Below, one piece after another: positions 13,524 through 21,097 of a DNA stretch of 22,053 nucleotides. The stretch's first letter is position 1; every line of letters begins with the position of its first letter. The stretch is from Aphodosoma sp045631465 (GTDB lineage Bacteria; Bacteroidota; Bacteroidia; Bacteroidales; Paludibacteraceae): assembly GCA_045631465.1 (NCBI GenBank), contig JAZQUV010000047.1:1-22053 (forward strand), in the 5' to 3' direction. Below the pieces are notes generated by a model. It worked only from the letters and a program-made list of their open reading frames with translations. It ran no database searches and was not told the DNA's origin. The position numbers were made by a program, and so were the translations under genes.

Positions 13524-14885
13524 TCATTTTTTGCGGACGTAGAGTTGGGTGGCTTCGTATTTGGTGATGATAATTGGTGTGCCCTTTTCGATGAAGTCGC
13601 CATATTGAGATACGGCATCGTAGTGGCTATTGTCGATGACGACTTTGCCTGCAGGGCGGAGGTCGGTGGTAGCGATGCCTTCGGAGCCTACGATGCTAAT
13701 TTGCTCGGTTGGTACGCCGACATAGCCTTCGTCCATCGATTGTTCTTTGGCTAATGCTAAACGACCGAAGATGCCTTTAGTGCCTATTTTAGATACGAGA
13801 TAGATGACTAAGACGGTGCCAAATATCAATCCTAAAAATACGGTGAGTAGGGCTTGGTTGAGGTCGGGGATATGGATAGGTGTGAAGTCGAAAAAGTCGT
13901 TGTTGAGCATAGAGGTGGTGAGGGCAAAGAGGACGCAGAGGATGCCACTGATGCCTGCGATGCCGAAGCCTGGGAAGATGAAAAGCTCTAATAATAGCAG
14001 TGCAATGCCGACGATGAAGAGGGCAATCTCCCAGTAGGCAGCGAGGCCGTCGAGATAGAGCGGTGCGAAATAGAGCACGGCGGCAGTGATGGCTACTGCG
14101 AGAGGGAAACCGATGCCTGGTTGTTGGAGTTCGTAGTAGATGCCACCGATGATGAGCATAATGAGGATAGAGCGCAAGGCTGTGCCCATGAGTGTTCCTT
14201 TGAGTTTGTCGTAAAGGCTTGGTTTATATTCTGTTATTGTGCATTGCTCTGGTGCGTAGCCTTCTGCGATGAGTAGTTGGTCGAGGTTGTCGACTTCGGC
14301 TTCGCAATAGTGGTGTTCTATAGCTTCTTTAGTGGTGAATGTGAGGATTTTGCCTGTGTCGATTATGCCTTCGATATATATGCTTTCATCGACCATTGCT
14401 TCGGCAATGAGAGGGTCGCGACGCCAGTGGCCGAGAGAGTCTTTGCCGTGAGATTCGGCAGTAGCACGCATAGTGGCGCGCATATAGCTTTGGTATTTAT
14501 CTGGCATTTTTGAGCCGTCCATTCCGTTGACTACTGTGGCGGCACCTATTTGTGAGCCTGAGCGCATATAGATGCGGTCGCAAGCGATGGAGATGAGTGC
14601 GCCAGCCGATGCTGCGTTGTTGTCGATATAGGCTACGATGGGTGTTTCGGTGCGGAGTATGGCAGTGCGGATGGAGTCGGCATAAACTACTTCGCCACCA
14701 TAGGTGTTGAGGTGGAGGATGATGAGGTCGGGACGGAGGGTGTTAGCCTCGTTGAGTGCCTGTTGGGTGTATATCCAAGTTTTGCTGTTGATTTCTTCGT
14801 GGATGACGAATTTGTAGATGGTTTGCGCGAGAGTTAGTGTGCAGTGGATTATGCACAATATGAGGGTGATTAGTGTTTTTTTCAT
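13524..14885 (-). CDS. Membrane-bound NfeD/ClpP-class serine protease
   Basis: The protein belongs to the long NfeD family (stomatin-operon partner protease). At 453 aa the order is signal peptide (1-20), ClpP/SppA-like protease domain (about 22-215), four to five transmembrane segments (about 235-360) and a C-terminal NfeD OB-fold domain (about 385-450). The catalytic serine is probably Ser93 in NNAASAGALISI. The Lys partner is likely Lys126 or Lys130 in SKMPDKYQSYM, as the family uses a Ser-Lys dyad. LHLNTYGGEV is the typical oxyanion/substrate strand. I use the ATG at 14885, because it opens the signal peptide; the open frame extends 20 codons upstream into repeat DNA. No stomatin/SPFH gene is adjacent. 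It acts in or outside the inner membrane. Confidence 0.93.
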   Translation of the reverse strand: MKKTLITLILCIIHCTLTLAQTIYKFVIHEEINSKTWIYTQQALNEANTLRPDLIILHLNTYGGEVVYADSIRTAILRTETPIVAYIDNNAASAGALISIACDRIYMRSGSQIGAATVVNGMDGSKMPDKYQSYMRATMRATAESHGKDSLGHWRRDPLIAEAMVDESIYIEGIIDTGKILTFTTKEAIEHHYCEAEVDNLDQLLIAEGYAPEQCTITEYKPSLYDKLKGTLMGTALRSILIMLIIGGIYYELQQPGIGFPLAVAITAAVLYFAPLYLDGLAAYWEIALFIVGIALLLLELFIFPGFGIAGISGILCVLFALTTSMLNNDFFDFTPIHIPDLNQALLTVFLGLIFGTVLVIYLVSKIGTKGIFGRLALAKEQSMDEGYVGVPTEQISIVGSEGIATTDLRPAGKVVIDNSHYDAVSQYGDFIEKGTPIIITKYEATQLYVRKK

Positions 14886-14898
14886 TGTATTATTTTTT

Positions 14899-15028
14899 TT
14901 AGACATGAAGACAGGAGAACATGAATTTTTATTTTTAGAAGACATAATAACAAAAGAACATAAGTTATTTTTTTTTGTTCATTTGTTGGGGGCTTTATAT
15001 TTTGTTATTATGTTCTTATGTCTTTTAA
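14899..15028. repeat. ACATGA-type octad hairpin repeat, copy 1
   Basis: The left arm (14901-14945) has ACATGA-type units about 8 bases apart. The right arm (14999-15026) ends TTCTTATGTCTTTT and is inverted relative to parts of the left. Copy 2 (16009-16118) has nearly the same left arm and an identical 28-base right arm. The element fills the gap between the ATPase stop and the nfeD start. Confidence 0.8.
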
Positions 15029-15029
15029 T

Positions 15030-15998
15030 TTATATTTCGAGGTGTTGGAGTAGGTGTTGGATGGTGGTGTAGAGGGTTGTGTGGTTGTTGAGTGTGTAGC
15101 CTTGTGGGGTGCAGTGGATTTGGGTTGGACTGTTAGGATCGGTTTGAATACCGATGCGGATGAGGGCGCGGCGGAGCCATGCGGCTTGAGGTTGTGCATC
15201 GGGATGAGCAACAATGGCTACGGTGGTTTGAGTAGTGATGTGGTGGATGTGGCAATGGCCATCGATAGGGTCGAACGAGAAAGATTCGGAGCCAAAAGCC
15301 GACTGGAAACTGCCAGTGAGCATGAGGTCCTCGGGCAATCCGATTTCGACGCCAGCAGGAGTCATGAGCCATATGCGATCGGCCATTTGGAGAGCGAGGT
15401 CGAGTTCGTGAGTAGAGAGGATGAACGACTTGCCAGTAGAGACAGAGAGGCGACGTAGGAGCAACATAATTTCGATGCGGTTGGGCAAGTCGAGATGGGC
15501 AGTAGGCTCGTCGAGGAGCACGAGAGGAGTGTCCTGAGTGAGAGCTTTGGCAATGACGGCGCGTTGTTTTTCGCCATCGGAGATATGATTGATGAGAGCG
15601 TCGGCTTTGTGGTAGAGGTGGACATCGGCGAGTGCTTTGTCGATGATTTCGTGGTCGTTATGCGATAGCGCACCTGCCCAATTGGTGTAAGGGAAGCGAC
15701 CCATGGCAACGAGTTCGCGCACGGTGAGGCGGTCAATGTCGATGTCGTCGGTGAGCACCAACGAAAAGAGAGTGGAGCGTTGGTGTACGTTGAGTGATGA
15801 GATGTCGTGATTGGCTATGAATACTTTTCCGTCGAGAGCGGGTTGTAGGCCAGCGAGGGTGCGCAATAGGGTACTTTTGCCCGAGCCATTGGTGCCAGTG
15901 AGGCAGATGAGGTCGCGCGGCGAAGCCTCGAGGTTGAGGTTGCGCTGCACGGCTTTAGCGCCATAGCCAATTGTGAGGTTTTCGGTTTTAAGAATCAT
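15030..15998 (-). CDS. Iron-siderophore/heme/cobalamin-type ABC transporter ATPase
   Basis: This is the ATP-hydrolysing subunit of a FecCDE/BtuCD-type importer. The 322-aa protein has Walker A GTNGSGKST (35-43), an ABC signature in the form HISDGEKQRAVIAKAL (138-153), Walker B LVLLDEP (159-165), a D-loop HLDLPNR and a His-switch in STHELD (His197). After the roughly 255-aa ATPase core comes a C-terminal extension of about 70 residues, a feature often seen in Bacteroidetes members of this group. The ATG at 15998 starts the conserved MILKTENLTIGYG; eight more upstream codons come from the repeat. The permease gene lies 142 bp upstream. No binding-protein gene is nearby, so the substrate cannot be named. 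Confidence 0.93.
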   Translation of the reverse strand: MILKTENLTIGYGAKAVQRNLNLEASPRDLICLTGTNGSGKSTLLRTLAGLQPALDGKVFIANHDISSLNVHQRSTLFSLVLTDDIDIDRLTVRELVAMGRFPYTNWAGALSHNDHEIIDKALADVHLYHKADALINHISDGEKQRAVIAKALTQDTPLVLLDEPTAHLDLPNRIEIMLLLRRLSVSTGKSFILSTHELDLALQMADRIWLMTPAGVEIGLPEDLMLTGSFQSAFGSESFSFDPIDGHCHIHHITTQTTVAIVAHPDAQPQAAWLRRALIRIGIQTDPNSPTQIHCTPQGYTLNNHTTLYTTIQHLLQHLEI

Positions 15999-16008
15999 AT
16001 ATTTTTTT

Positions 16009-16136
16009 AGACATGAAGACATGAGAACATGAATTTTTTATTTTTTTAGAAGACAGAAGAACAGAATAACATAAAAATGTAGTTAAATAAATTTTGTTAT
16101 TATGTTCTTATGTCTTTTTTCTTGTCTTCTTGTATT
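16009..16136. repeat. ACATGA-type octad hairpin repeat, copy 2
   Basis: ACATGA occurs at 16011, 16019 and 16027, exactly 8 bases apart. The right arm 16091-16118 is identical to 14999-15026 of copy 1. It fills the permease-ATPase gap. Confidence 0.8.
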
Positions 16137-16140
16137 TAAT

Positions 16141-17118
16141 TTAATTTCGATTTTTGAGGATGATCCAGATGATGATAGGGGCGCCGACGAGTGCACTGAC
16201 GGCATTGATAGGGAGTGTGTAGCCGTTGGCAGGGAGTTGGCATACGATGTCGCAAAGCAAGAGGAGCGATGCGCCAATGAGCACAGACCCTGGGATGGTG
16301 AGTTGGTGATTAGAGGTTTTGAGTAGTCCACGCACCAAGTGAGGCACAGCCATACCGATGAAAGCGATAGGTCCGGTGAATGCCGTAGTGGCACCAGCCA
16401 AAAGGGCAATGGCAATGATGATTAAGAGTCGAGTGCGCGAGGTGTTGACGCCAAGACCTTGTGCGTAGTTTTCGCCAAGCAGCAGGGCGTTGAGAGGTTT
16501 TTGTATAGCGAATACTATGGCAAGACCTACGACGACGATAGGGAGCATGACCCACATGTAGTTCCACGTGACAGCCGAGAGCGAGCCGAATGTCCAGACA
16601 ACGAAGAGTTTGAGCGAATCGGGGTCTGAAGAGTTTTGGAGTATGGTGACGAGCGAGCCTGAGAGTTGACCGAACATAATGCCCACGATGAGAAGCGACA
16701 CGGCTTGTCGCACGCGGAACGACACAGCCAGCACCATCATAAGCACAAGGATGGCGCCAAGAGTAGCCGAGATGACGAGTCCCCATCCGCTTTCGACGAA
16801 AGTAGCAGGCAAGATAGAGCCTGCCAAGATGAATATAGCTACACCAAGACTTGCACCCGAGCTGACACCTAATACATACGGACCAGCTAGAGGGTTGCGG
16901 AATAGCGTTTGCATAATTAGACCAGCAACAGAAATGGCAGCGCCAGTGATGAGGGCAGTGAGGGCTTTAGGTAGGCGGAAATTGTATATGATGTTGTGGT
17001 ATAGTTCGTTGTTGGAGAAAAGTTCGGATATAGGTATGCGCACACTACCATAGGCAATGTCAGCCACAAAGAGAATTGCGGTGACGATGAGGAGTAGTAT
17101 GAACTTTAGGTTTTTCAT
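16141..17118 (-). CDS. FecCD/BtuC-family ABC transporter permease
   Basis: The product is the membrane subunit of a metal-chelate-type importer. It has 325 aa and about ten hydrophobic segments. The family hallmark lies at 48-92: RLPKALTALITGAAISVAG, then LFRNPLAGPYVLGVSSGASLG. Near the C-terminus GPIAFIGMAVPHLVRGLL is the loop that docks with the ATPase. The ATG at 17118 opens the first membrane segment; twelve further upstream codons are repeat-derived. It is followed by its ATPase gene on the same strand. In most such operons a substrate-binding protein gene comes first, but here the upstream neighbour is maf. Confidence 0.94.
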   Translation of the reverse strand: MKNLKFILLLIVTAILFVADIAYGSVRIPISELFSNNELYHNIIYNFRLPKALTALITGAAISVAGLIMQTLFRNPLAGPYVLGVSSGASLGVAIFILAGSILPATFVESGWGLVISATLGAILVLMMVLAVSFRVRQAVSLLIVGIMFGQLSGSLVTILQNSSDPDSLKLFVVWTFGSLSAVTWNYMWVMLPIVVVGLAIVFAIQKPLNALLLGENYAQGLGVNTSRTRLLIIIAIALLAGATTAFTGPIAFIGMAVPHLVRGLLKTSNHQLTIPGSVLIGASLLLLCDIVCQLPANGYTLPINAVSALVGAPIIIWIILKNRN

Positions 17119-17134
17119 ATATTTTAGTAGTTCA

Positions 17135-17355
17135 TTTTTTAGACAGAATGACATAAGAACAAAAATTTTTATTTTTATGACATACGCCTCGTTAAAAACA
17201 AAAGTTTTTATCTTGGCGTAAGAAAGACAGATTTTTAGTTACATTTTGCTTCGCGAAATATGTCTTTAGTGTCGAGATTTTACATAGTAAAAGCGAGACC
17301 ATTATGTAAAAGTATGAAAAAAATATGTTTTTATGTCATTATGTCTAAAAAATAT
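17135..17355. repeat. Inverted-repeat element in the maf-permease gap
   Basis: The left end (17136-17160) reads TTTTTTAGACAGAATGACAT and the right end (17329-17354) is its inverted counterpart with about two changes. The inner 170 bp is AT-rich and has smaller inverted repeats (TACGCC...GGCGTA near 17183 and 17216) but no gene. The layout resembles a MITE. It belongs to the same word family as the ACATGA-type elements at 14.9, 16.0 and 19.6 kb. Confidence 0.7.
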
Positions 17356-17360
17356 TTATT

Positions 17361-17957
17361 TTAAAACTCTTTCAGTACAGTGTATAATTTCTGTATAGGG
17401 AGGCCCATGACGTTGAAATATGAGCCCTCGATGTGCTCGACGCCGATGTAACCAATCCATTCTTGTACGCCGTATGAGCCAGCTTTGTCCATAGGGCGAT
17501 ATTTGTTGATGTAGTGGGCGATTTCGTCGTCGGTAAGGTGAGCAAAGCGCACTTTGGTAGTAGAGGCAAACGATACATTCTTGTGGTTGGTGCGCACACA
17601 CACGCCAGTGATTACATCGTGGGTTTTGCCCGACAGAGCGCGCAACATTTGGTGAGCCTCAGCCTCATCGGCAGGTTTGCCATACACTTTGCCATCGAGC
17701 CAAACGATAGTGTCGGCAGTGATGAGAAGTTCGTTCTCCTCTAATGTATAGGCATCGGCTTTTTGTTCGGCAAGATATACAGGGATAGCTTCGCCTTGGA
17801 GAGTATCGGGATAGGTCTCCTCCAAACCAGGAATCACCTTGGTAGTGAACTGGATATCCAAGCCAGCAAGTAGCTCTTTGCGACGAGGAGATTGCGAACC
17901 CAAAATTATATTAAAAGTTGAAAGTTGAAAGTTGAAAGTTGAAAGTTGAGAGTTCAT
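17361..17957 (-). CDS. maf: Maf-family nucleoside triphosphate pyrophosphatase
   Basis: Maf proteins hydrolyse non-canonical or excess nucleoside triphosphates (dTTP/UTP in the YhdE branch) to monophosphates. Hallmarks are ILGSQSPRRKELLAGL (18-33), EQKADAY, LLITADTIVWLDGKVYGKP with the catalytic-site Asp82, and SGKTHDVITGV. The C-terminal DKAGSYGVQEW and GSYFNVMGLP are typical of the family. Length is 198 aa. Residues 2-16 (NSQLSTFNFQLSTFN) are encoded by an intergenic heptad repeat. No other ATG, GTG or TTG exists between the repeat and the conserved start of the protein, apart from a TTG that would cut into it. The repeat therefore appears to supply the start codon and N-terminus. Confidence 0.94.
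   Translation of the reverse strand: MNSQLSTFNFQLSTFNIILGSQSPRRKELLAGLDIQFTTKVIPGLEETYPDTLQGEAIPVYLAEQKADAYTLEENELLITADTIVWLDGKVYGKPADEAEAHQMLRALSGKTHDVITGVCVRTNHKNVSFASTTKVRFAHLTDDEIAHYINKYRPMDKAGSYGVQEWIGYIGVEHIEGSYFNVMGLPIQKLYTVLKEF
17914..17948. repeat. Five perfect AAAGTTG heptads at the start of maf
   Basis: AAAGTTG is repeated five times without change from 17914 to 17948. The tract lies inside the maf reading frame, just after its only plausible ATG. Confidence 0.95.
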
Positions 17958-18000
17958 AATTTACAGCTTGAAATATGAAGTTTAGTGCCGGATGGAATAA

Positions 18001-18042
18001 TTATGCAATATGCATTATGAATTATGCATTATGCATTATGCA
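18001..18042. repeat. Six TTATGCA heptads at the end of the UbiA-family gene
   Basis: Six 7-base units, four of them exact TTATGCA, run from 18001 to 18042. The stop codon of the UbiA-family gene (18031-18029) and its last two residues lie within the tract. Confidence 0.95.
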
Positions 18043-19009
18043 CTATTTGGAATATTCCGAACATAGGGATGTGGTAGGTCAATGCAAGGAGATAATGGTA
18101 GATGAGCGCGTAGAGGGTGCCGATGAGCATGATGAACTTGCAGAGCGACGATGCGTTGGCATAGGCAGTGCAAGACTTTGACCATAAAATAGCAATCAAA
18201 CAGATGCTTGGAGCAGCAATGCCGAACAAGAAATAACGCGATGAGAGTGTGCCCTCGAATGGAATAAGAGCATATACAAAATATGCTAAAATGGCGTTAG
18301 TTAGGATGATAAGTGCAGTGAGCACGATGCGAGTGATAGTTTCGCCCCACACCACAGCCATAGTGTGACACTCGTATTCGCGGTCGCCAGGTTCGTCTTG
18401 AAGGTCCTTGATAGCCTCGCGAATGAAAGTGAAAAGGAACGAGAAGAGTGCAAATGCACACACCCAGCCATAGAGAGTGCGGAGGATAGGAGTTTGACTG
18501 AGAAGTTCGCCATATTTGTTGCTCAACGCAGTGGCTTCGACGAACATAGGCACAAGTGGCACTAATCCTGCCGAGAGGGCTACGATGAGATTACCTACGA
18601 TGAGTTGGCGTTTGTATGACGACGAATAGAACCACAACATGCCAGGCACGATGACGAAAATCATGCCGAGAGTGACACTGCGCAGATATATTGCCGATGC
18701 CAAACCACATGCTATGCCGATGCTACTAACCACTTGGTAGAGGCGCATAGCCTCAGCTTTAGTCATTGTATTCGTTACGATTACTTGGTCGGGGCGGTTG
18801 ATGCGGTCGATTTTTACATCGAAATAGTCGTTGATGACATAACCACCAGCGCAGATGAGCGCAGTGGCAACAATGGCACATAGCACCACCCATGTAGGTG
18901 CGGTGGCGGCAACGCCAAAGGTGGTGAGCGTAGGTACAATCACGCACCAGTAGATAACTATTTGAATCAGTGCTGTGAAAGCAACATTTATTGGTCTGAG
19001 AAGTTTCAT
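18029..19009 (-). CDS. UbiA-family prenyltransferase
   Basis: The product is an integral membrane prenyltransferase that joins a polyprenyl diphosphate to a lipid or aromatic acceptor. At 326 aa it has eight to nine hydrophobic segments. The first Asp-rich motif is NDYFDVKIDRINRPD (60-74), which binds the Mg-diphosphate. The second is REAIKDLQDEPGDREY. The sequence is closest in style to the geranylgeranylglycerol-phosphate geranylgeranyltransferase-like proteins annotated in Bacteroidetes, but the acceptor cannot be decided here. The ATG at 19009 starts MKLLRPINVAFTAL, the usual N-terminus; 66 more open codons upstream overlap the kdsC-like gene in another frame and are rejected. The final HNA residues are read from a TTATGCA repeat. 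A heptad repeat also fills the 34 bp before it. Confidence 0.92.
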   Translation of the reverse strand: MKLLRPINVAFTALIQIVIYWCVIVPTLTTFGVAATAPTWVVLCAIVATALICAGGYVINDYFDVKIDRINRPDQVIVTNTMTKAEAMRLYQVVSSIGIACGLASAIYLRSVTLGMIFVIVPGMLWFYSSSYKRQLIVGNLIVALSAGLVPLVPMFVEATALSNKYGELLSQTPILRTLYGWVCAFALFSFLFTFIREAIKDLQDEPGDREYECHTMAVVWGETITRIVLTALIILTNAILAYFVYALIPFEGTLSSRYFLFGIAAPSICLIAILWSKSCTAYANASSLCKFIMLIGTLYALIYHYLLALTYHIPMFGIFQIVHNA

Positions 19010-19044
19010 AATGAGGAATGAGGAGTTAGGAATGAGGAATGAAT
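19010..19044. repeat. Heptad repeat between the KdsC-like and UbiA-family genes
   Basis: Five units of AATGAGG type, 7 bases each, fill the entire 34-bp gap, from the UbiA-family start codon to the KdsC-like stop codon. Confidence 0.92.
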
Positions 19045-19565
19045 TACCACGCATAAGCATCGGAGTTGTGCATCCATTTGCCTTGAGCTTTAAGCACTTG
19101 TTCGATGACGTCACGACCACAGCCTTCGCCGCCATTGCGGTCGGAAATATAGTGGGCAATGGCTTTGATTTCGGGCGCAGCATCGGCAGGAGCGCAAGCA
19201 ATGCCACAACGAGTCATCACCTCATAGTCGGGGATATCGTCGCCCATATACATCACCTCTTCGGCTTTGAGGTTGTGCTTTGCGAGAAACTGCTCCCATT
19301 GCACGATTTTATTTGACGCACCGAGATAGATGTCGGAGCAACCGAGCCCTTCGAAGCGTAGGCGCACAGCCTCCACGCGACCGCCCGTGATGATAGCAAT
19401 AGGGTAGCCGAGTTTCGAAGCATGCTGAATGGCATAACCATCCTTGATGTTAATCATGCGCATCGGCAATCCATCAGGACCGAGGGGCATGCAACCAGCC
19501 GACAACACACCATCTACGTCGAAGGCAAACGCCTTTATGTTGTTTAATGCTTGTTTGAAATTCAC
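19044..19565 (-). CDS. HAD-family phosphatase, KdsC-like
   Basis: This 173-aa protein matches the C0-type HAD phosphatases that include KDO-8-phosphate phosphatase (KdsC), a step of lipopolysaccharide core-sugar synthesis. Motif I is AFDVDGVLS with Asp16 and Asp18. Motif II is AIITGGR with Thr60. The Lys of motif III is Lys86 in GASNKIVQW, and motif IV is MGDDIPDYEVM with Asp109/Asp110. APADAAPEIK and RNGGEGCGRDVIEQVL are strings typical of KdsC. The length is normal for these cap-less, tetrameric enzymes. No other KDO gene is near, so a different small phosphate substrate remains possible. It lies between the DUF2520 and UbiA-family genes on one strand. Confidence 0.9.
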   Translation of the reverse strand: MNFKQALNNIKAFAFDVDGVLSAGCMPLGPDGLPMRMINIKDGYAIQHASKLGYPIAIITGGRVEAVRLRFEGLGCSDIYLGASNKIVQWEQFLAKHNLKAEEVMYMGDDIPDYEVMTRCGIACAPADAAPEIKAIAHYISDRNGGEGCGRDVIEQVLKAQGKWMHNSDAYAW

Positions 19566-19596
19566 CTTTATTTAATGATTAGTTAGTAATTATTTT

Positions 19597-19665
19597 ACAT
19601 GAAGACATGAGATCATGATTTTTTATTTTTAATATACTTCATGTTTTCCTGTCTTCTTGTCTTAA
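19597..19665. repeat. ACATGA-type octad hairpin repeat, copy at the DUF2520-KdsC gap
   Basis: ACATGA units (19597, 19605, with ATCATGA following) lie 8 bases apart on the left. CTTCATG...TGTCTTCTTGTCTT (to 19664) on the right is the inverted counterpart. It fills most of the 108-bp gap. Confidence 0.75.
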
Positions 19666-19673
19666 ATATATGT

Positions 19674-20456
19674 TCACATTTTTTTGATTTGTTCGGAGAG
19701 GAGGGTGTATATCTCTTGCCATTCGGGGTCGGAGTGGAGGAGCGAGATGTGTTGGTCGAGAATGCGATTGTCGCCACGGCGTGCAGGGCCAGTGAGAGCA
19801 GCATGAGGACCGATTTTCTTCACCTTATTCACCGATTCGGTTATCAATCCGTGCAACACATCGAATGGAATATTCTTGCGGCCCAACATCTTTTCGGCAT
19901 AGATATACATAAGGTTGGAGAAGTTGCATGCGAACACACTAGCCAAGTGCAATTGCTTGCGGTCTTCCGACGAGAGACGGTAGATTTTTTGCGACATACA
20001 ACGCGCAATGTCGTTAATTAGAGTTTCGTTCTCCTTGTTGTTAGCCTCGATGAAGAACGGCACTTTGCGAAGGTCGACACGCTTCTCCTTAGTGAAAGTT
20101 TGCAAAGGGTAGAGGCAACCATAGTTGTCGCGCACCTGTTTGAATATCGATATAGGCATGCTGCCCGCAGTGTGGATATGCAAACCCTTGCGGATTTTGA
20201 TGTGGTTCATCACCCATTGGAGCGAGTCGTCGGTGAGGGCATAGATGTAGATGTGCGACGTAGGTTCCACCTCTTCATACACATTCGTAGCCTTTGCGCC
20301 CACTTGGCGCGCCAAAGCCTCGGCAGATTCGAGAGTGCGACTATACACCTGCACGATGTGGTGACCCGCATCTTTCAGAGCAGGAGCCAAGTGCCATGCC
20401 ACATTGCCAGCACCGATGAAGGTGATATTAAAATGTATTCCTATGGAGTTTATCAT
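19674..20456 (-). CDS. Rossmann-like / DUF2520 domain protein
   Basis: A 260-aa protein with an N-terminal dinucleotide-binding Rossmann domain: ITFIGAGNVAWHLAPAL (11-27) has the GxGxxx loop. A second, helical DUF2520-type domain follows (about 140-255) with QLHLASVFACNFSNLMYIYAE and ALTGPARRGD. HTAGSMPISIF and YPLQTFTKEK are typical of this family, which resembles F420-dependent NADP reductases and ketopantoate reductase in fold. The true reaction is unknown. Its ATG lies 29 bases inside the nitroreductase gene, a long overlap that suggests coupled translation. There is no later in-frame start before the Rossmann strand. Confidence 0.92.
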   Translation of the reverse strand: MINSIGIHFNITFIGAGNVAWHLAPALKDAGHHIVQVYSRTLESAEALARQVGAKATNVYEEVEPTSHIYIYALTDDSLQWVMNHIKIRKGLHIHTAGSMPISIFKQVRDNYGCLYPLQTFTKEKRVDLRKVPFFIEANNKENETLINDIARCMSQKIYRLSSEDRKQLHLASVFACNFSNLMYIYAEKMLGRKNIPFDVLHGLITESVNKVKKIGPHAALTGPARRGDNRILDQHISLLHSDPEWQEIYTLLSEQIKKM

Positions 20457-20955
20457 AGCTGAGTTTTTCTTCGTCGTAAGGTTTGCGCTCTTCGTTTTTG
20501 TAGCCGAGAGTTACGATGTTCAATACCTCTAAGTTTTCAGGAATATTCAACAAACCGCGGATATATTCGCCAGCAGTTTCGGTCTCGGTGTGCATACGAT
20601 TGTACACTTGCACCCAGCATGAGCCGAGGTCCAAATCCTGTGCTGCGAGTTGAATGATGAGAGCAGCGATAGAAGCATCTTCGAACCACACATCGCTCTT
20701 TTCAGGTGATGCACACACCACGATAGCCATAGGCGCATCGGCAACGAATTTGCTACCCAATTCGCGACAAGTCGACATTTTTTGCAACAATTCGCGGTCA
20801 TCCACCACGATAAATTCCCAGCCATTAGTGCGTTTTGACGCAGGCGACATGAGCGCAGAGCGGAGTATAGAATCGATTTTTTCTTGTTCGACCGGACGGT
20901 CTTCATATTTACGAATCGAACGACGATTCTTCACAAGGTCATAGAATGAAGTCAT
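20428..20955 (-). CDS. Nitroreductase family FMN oxidoreductase
   Basis: A flavin-dependent NAD(P)H oxidoreductase of the nitroreductase superfamily, 175 aa. FYDLVKNRRSIRKYEDRPV places the FMN-phosphate-binding Arg11, Arg12 and Ser13. ALMSPASKRTNGWEFIVVDD and GSCWVQV, followed by LGYKNEERKPYDEEKLSYDKLH, complete the family pattern. The short form (about 170-180 aa) is common in anaerobes. The natural substrate is unknown. It is the first gene after the promoter at 21098-21129, with a roughly 135-nt leader that ends in a heptad repeat. Its 3' end overlaps the next gene by 29 bp. Confidence 0.94.
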   Translation of the reverse strand: MTSFYDLVKNRRSIRKYEDRPVEQEKIDSILRSALMSPASKRTNGWEFIVVDDRELLQKMSTCRELGSKFVADAPMAIVVCASPEKSDVWFEDASIAALIIQLAAQDLDLGSCWVQVYNRMHTETETAGEYIRGLLNIPENLEVLNIVTLGYKNEERKPYDEEKLSYDKLHRNTF

Positions 20956-20961
20956 ATTTAG

Positions 20962-20996
20962 TTTAGTGTTTAGTGTTTAGTGTTTATAGTTTATGT
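20962..20996. repeat. Heptad repeat directly upstream of the nitroreductase start
   Basis: Three exact TTTAGTG units and two variants (TTTATAG, TTTATGT) follow each other at 7-base steps. The tract starts 6 bases before the start codon. Confidence 0.92.
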
Positions 20997-21097
20997 CTAT
21001 TTGACTATTGATTTGCAAAGTTGGTGTAAATCGAAAGCACACCAAATACATTTGAGTCTGCTTAGGTGCGCCCAACTTGGTTCTAATAAATATAGTG

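Noticed and set aside
18029..19207. Longer 392-residue version of the UbiA-family protein
   Set aside because: The extra 66 codons overlap the KdsC-like gene in another frame and carry no signal or membrane pattern; MKLLRPINV at 19009 is the normal N-terminus.
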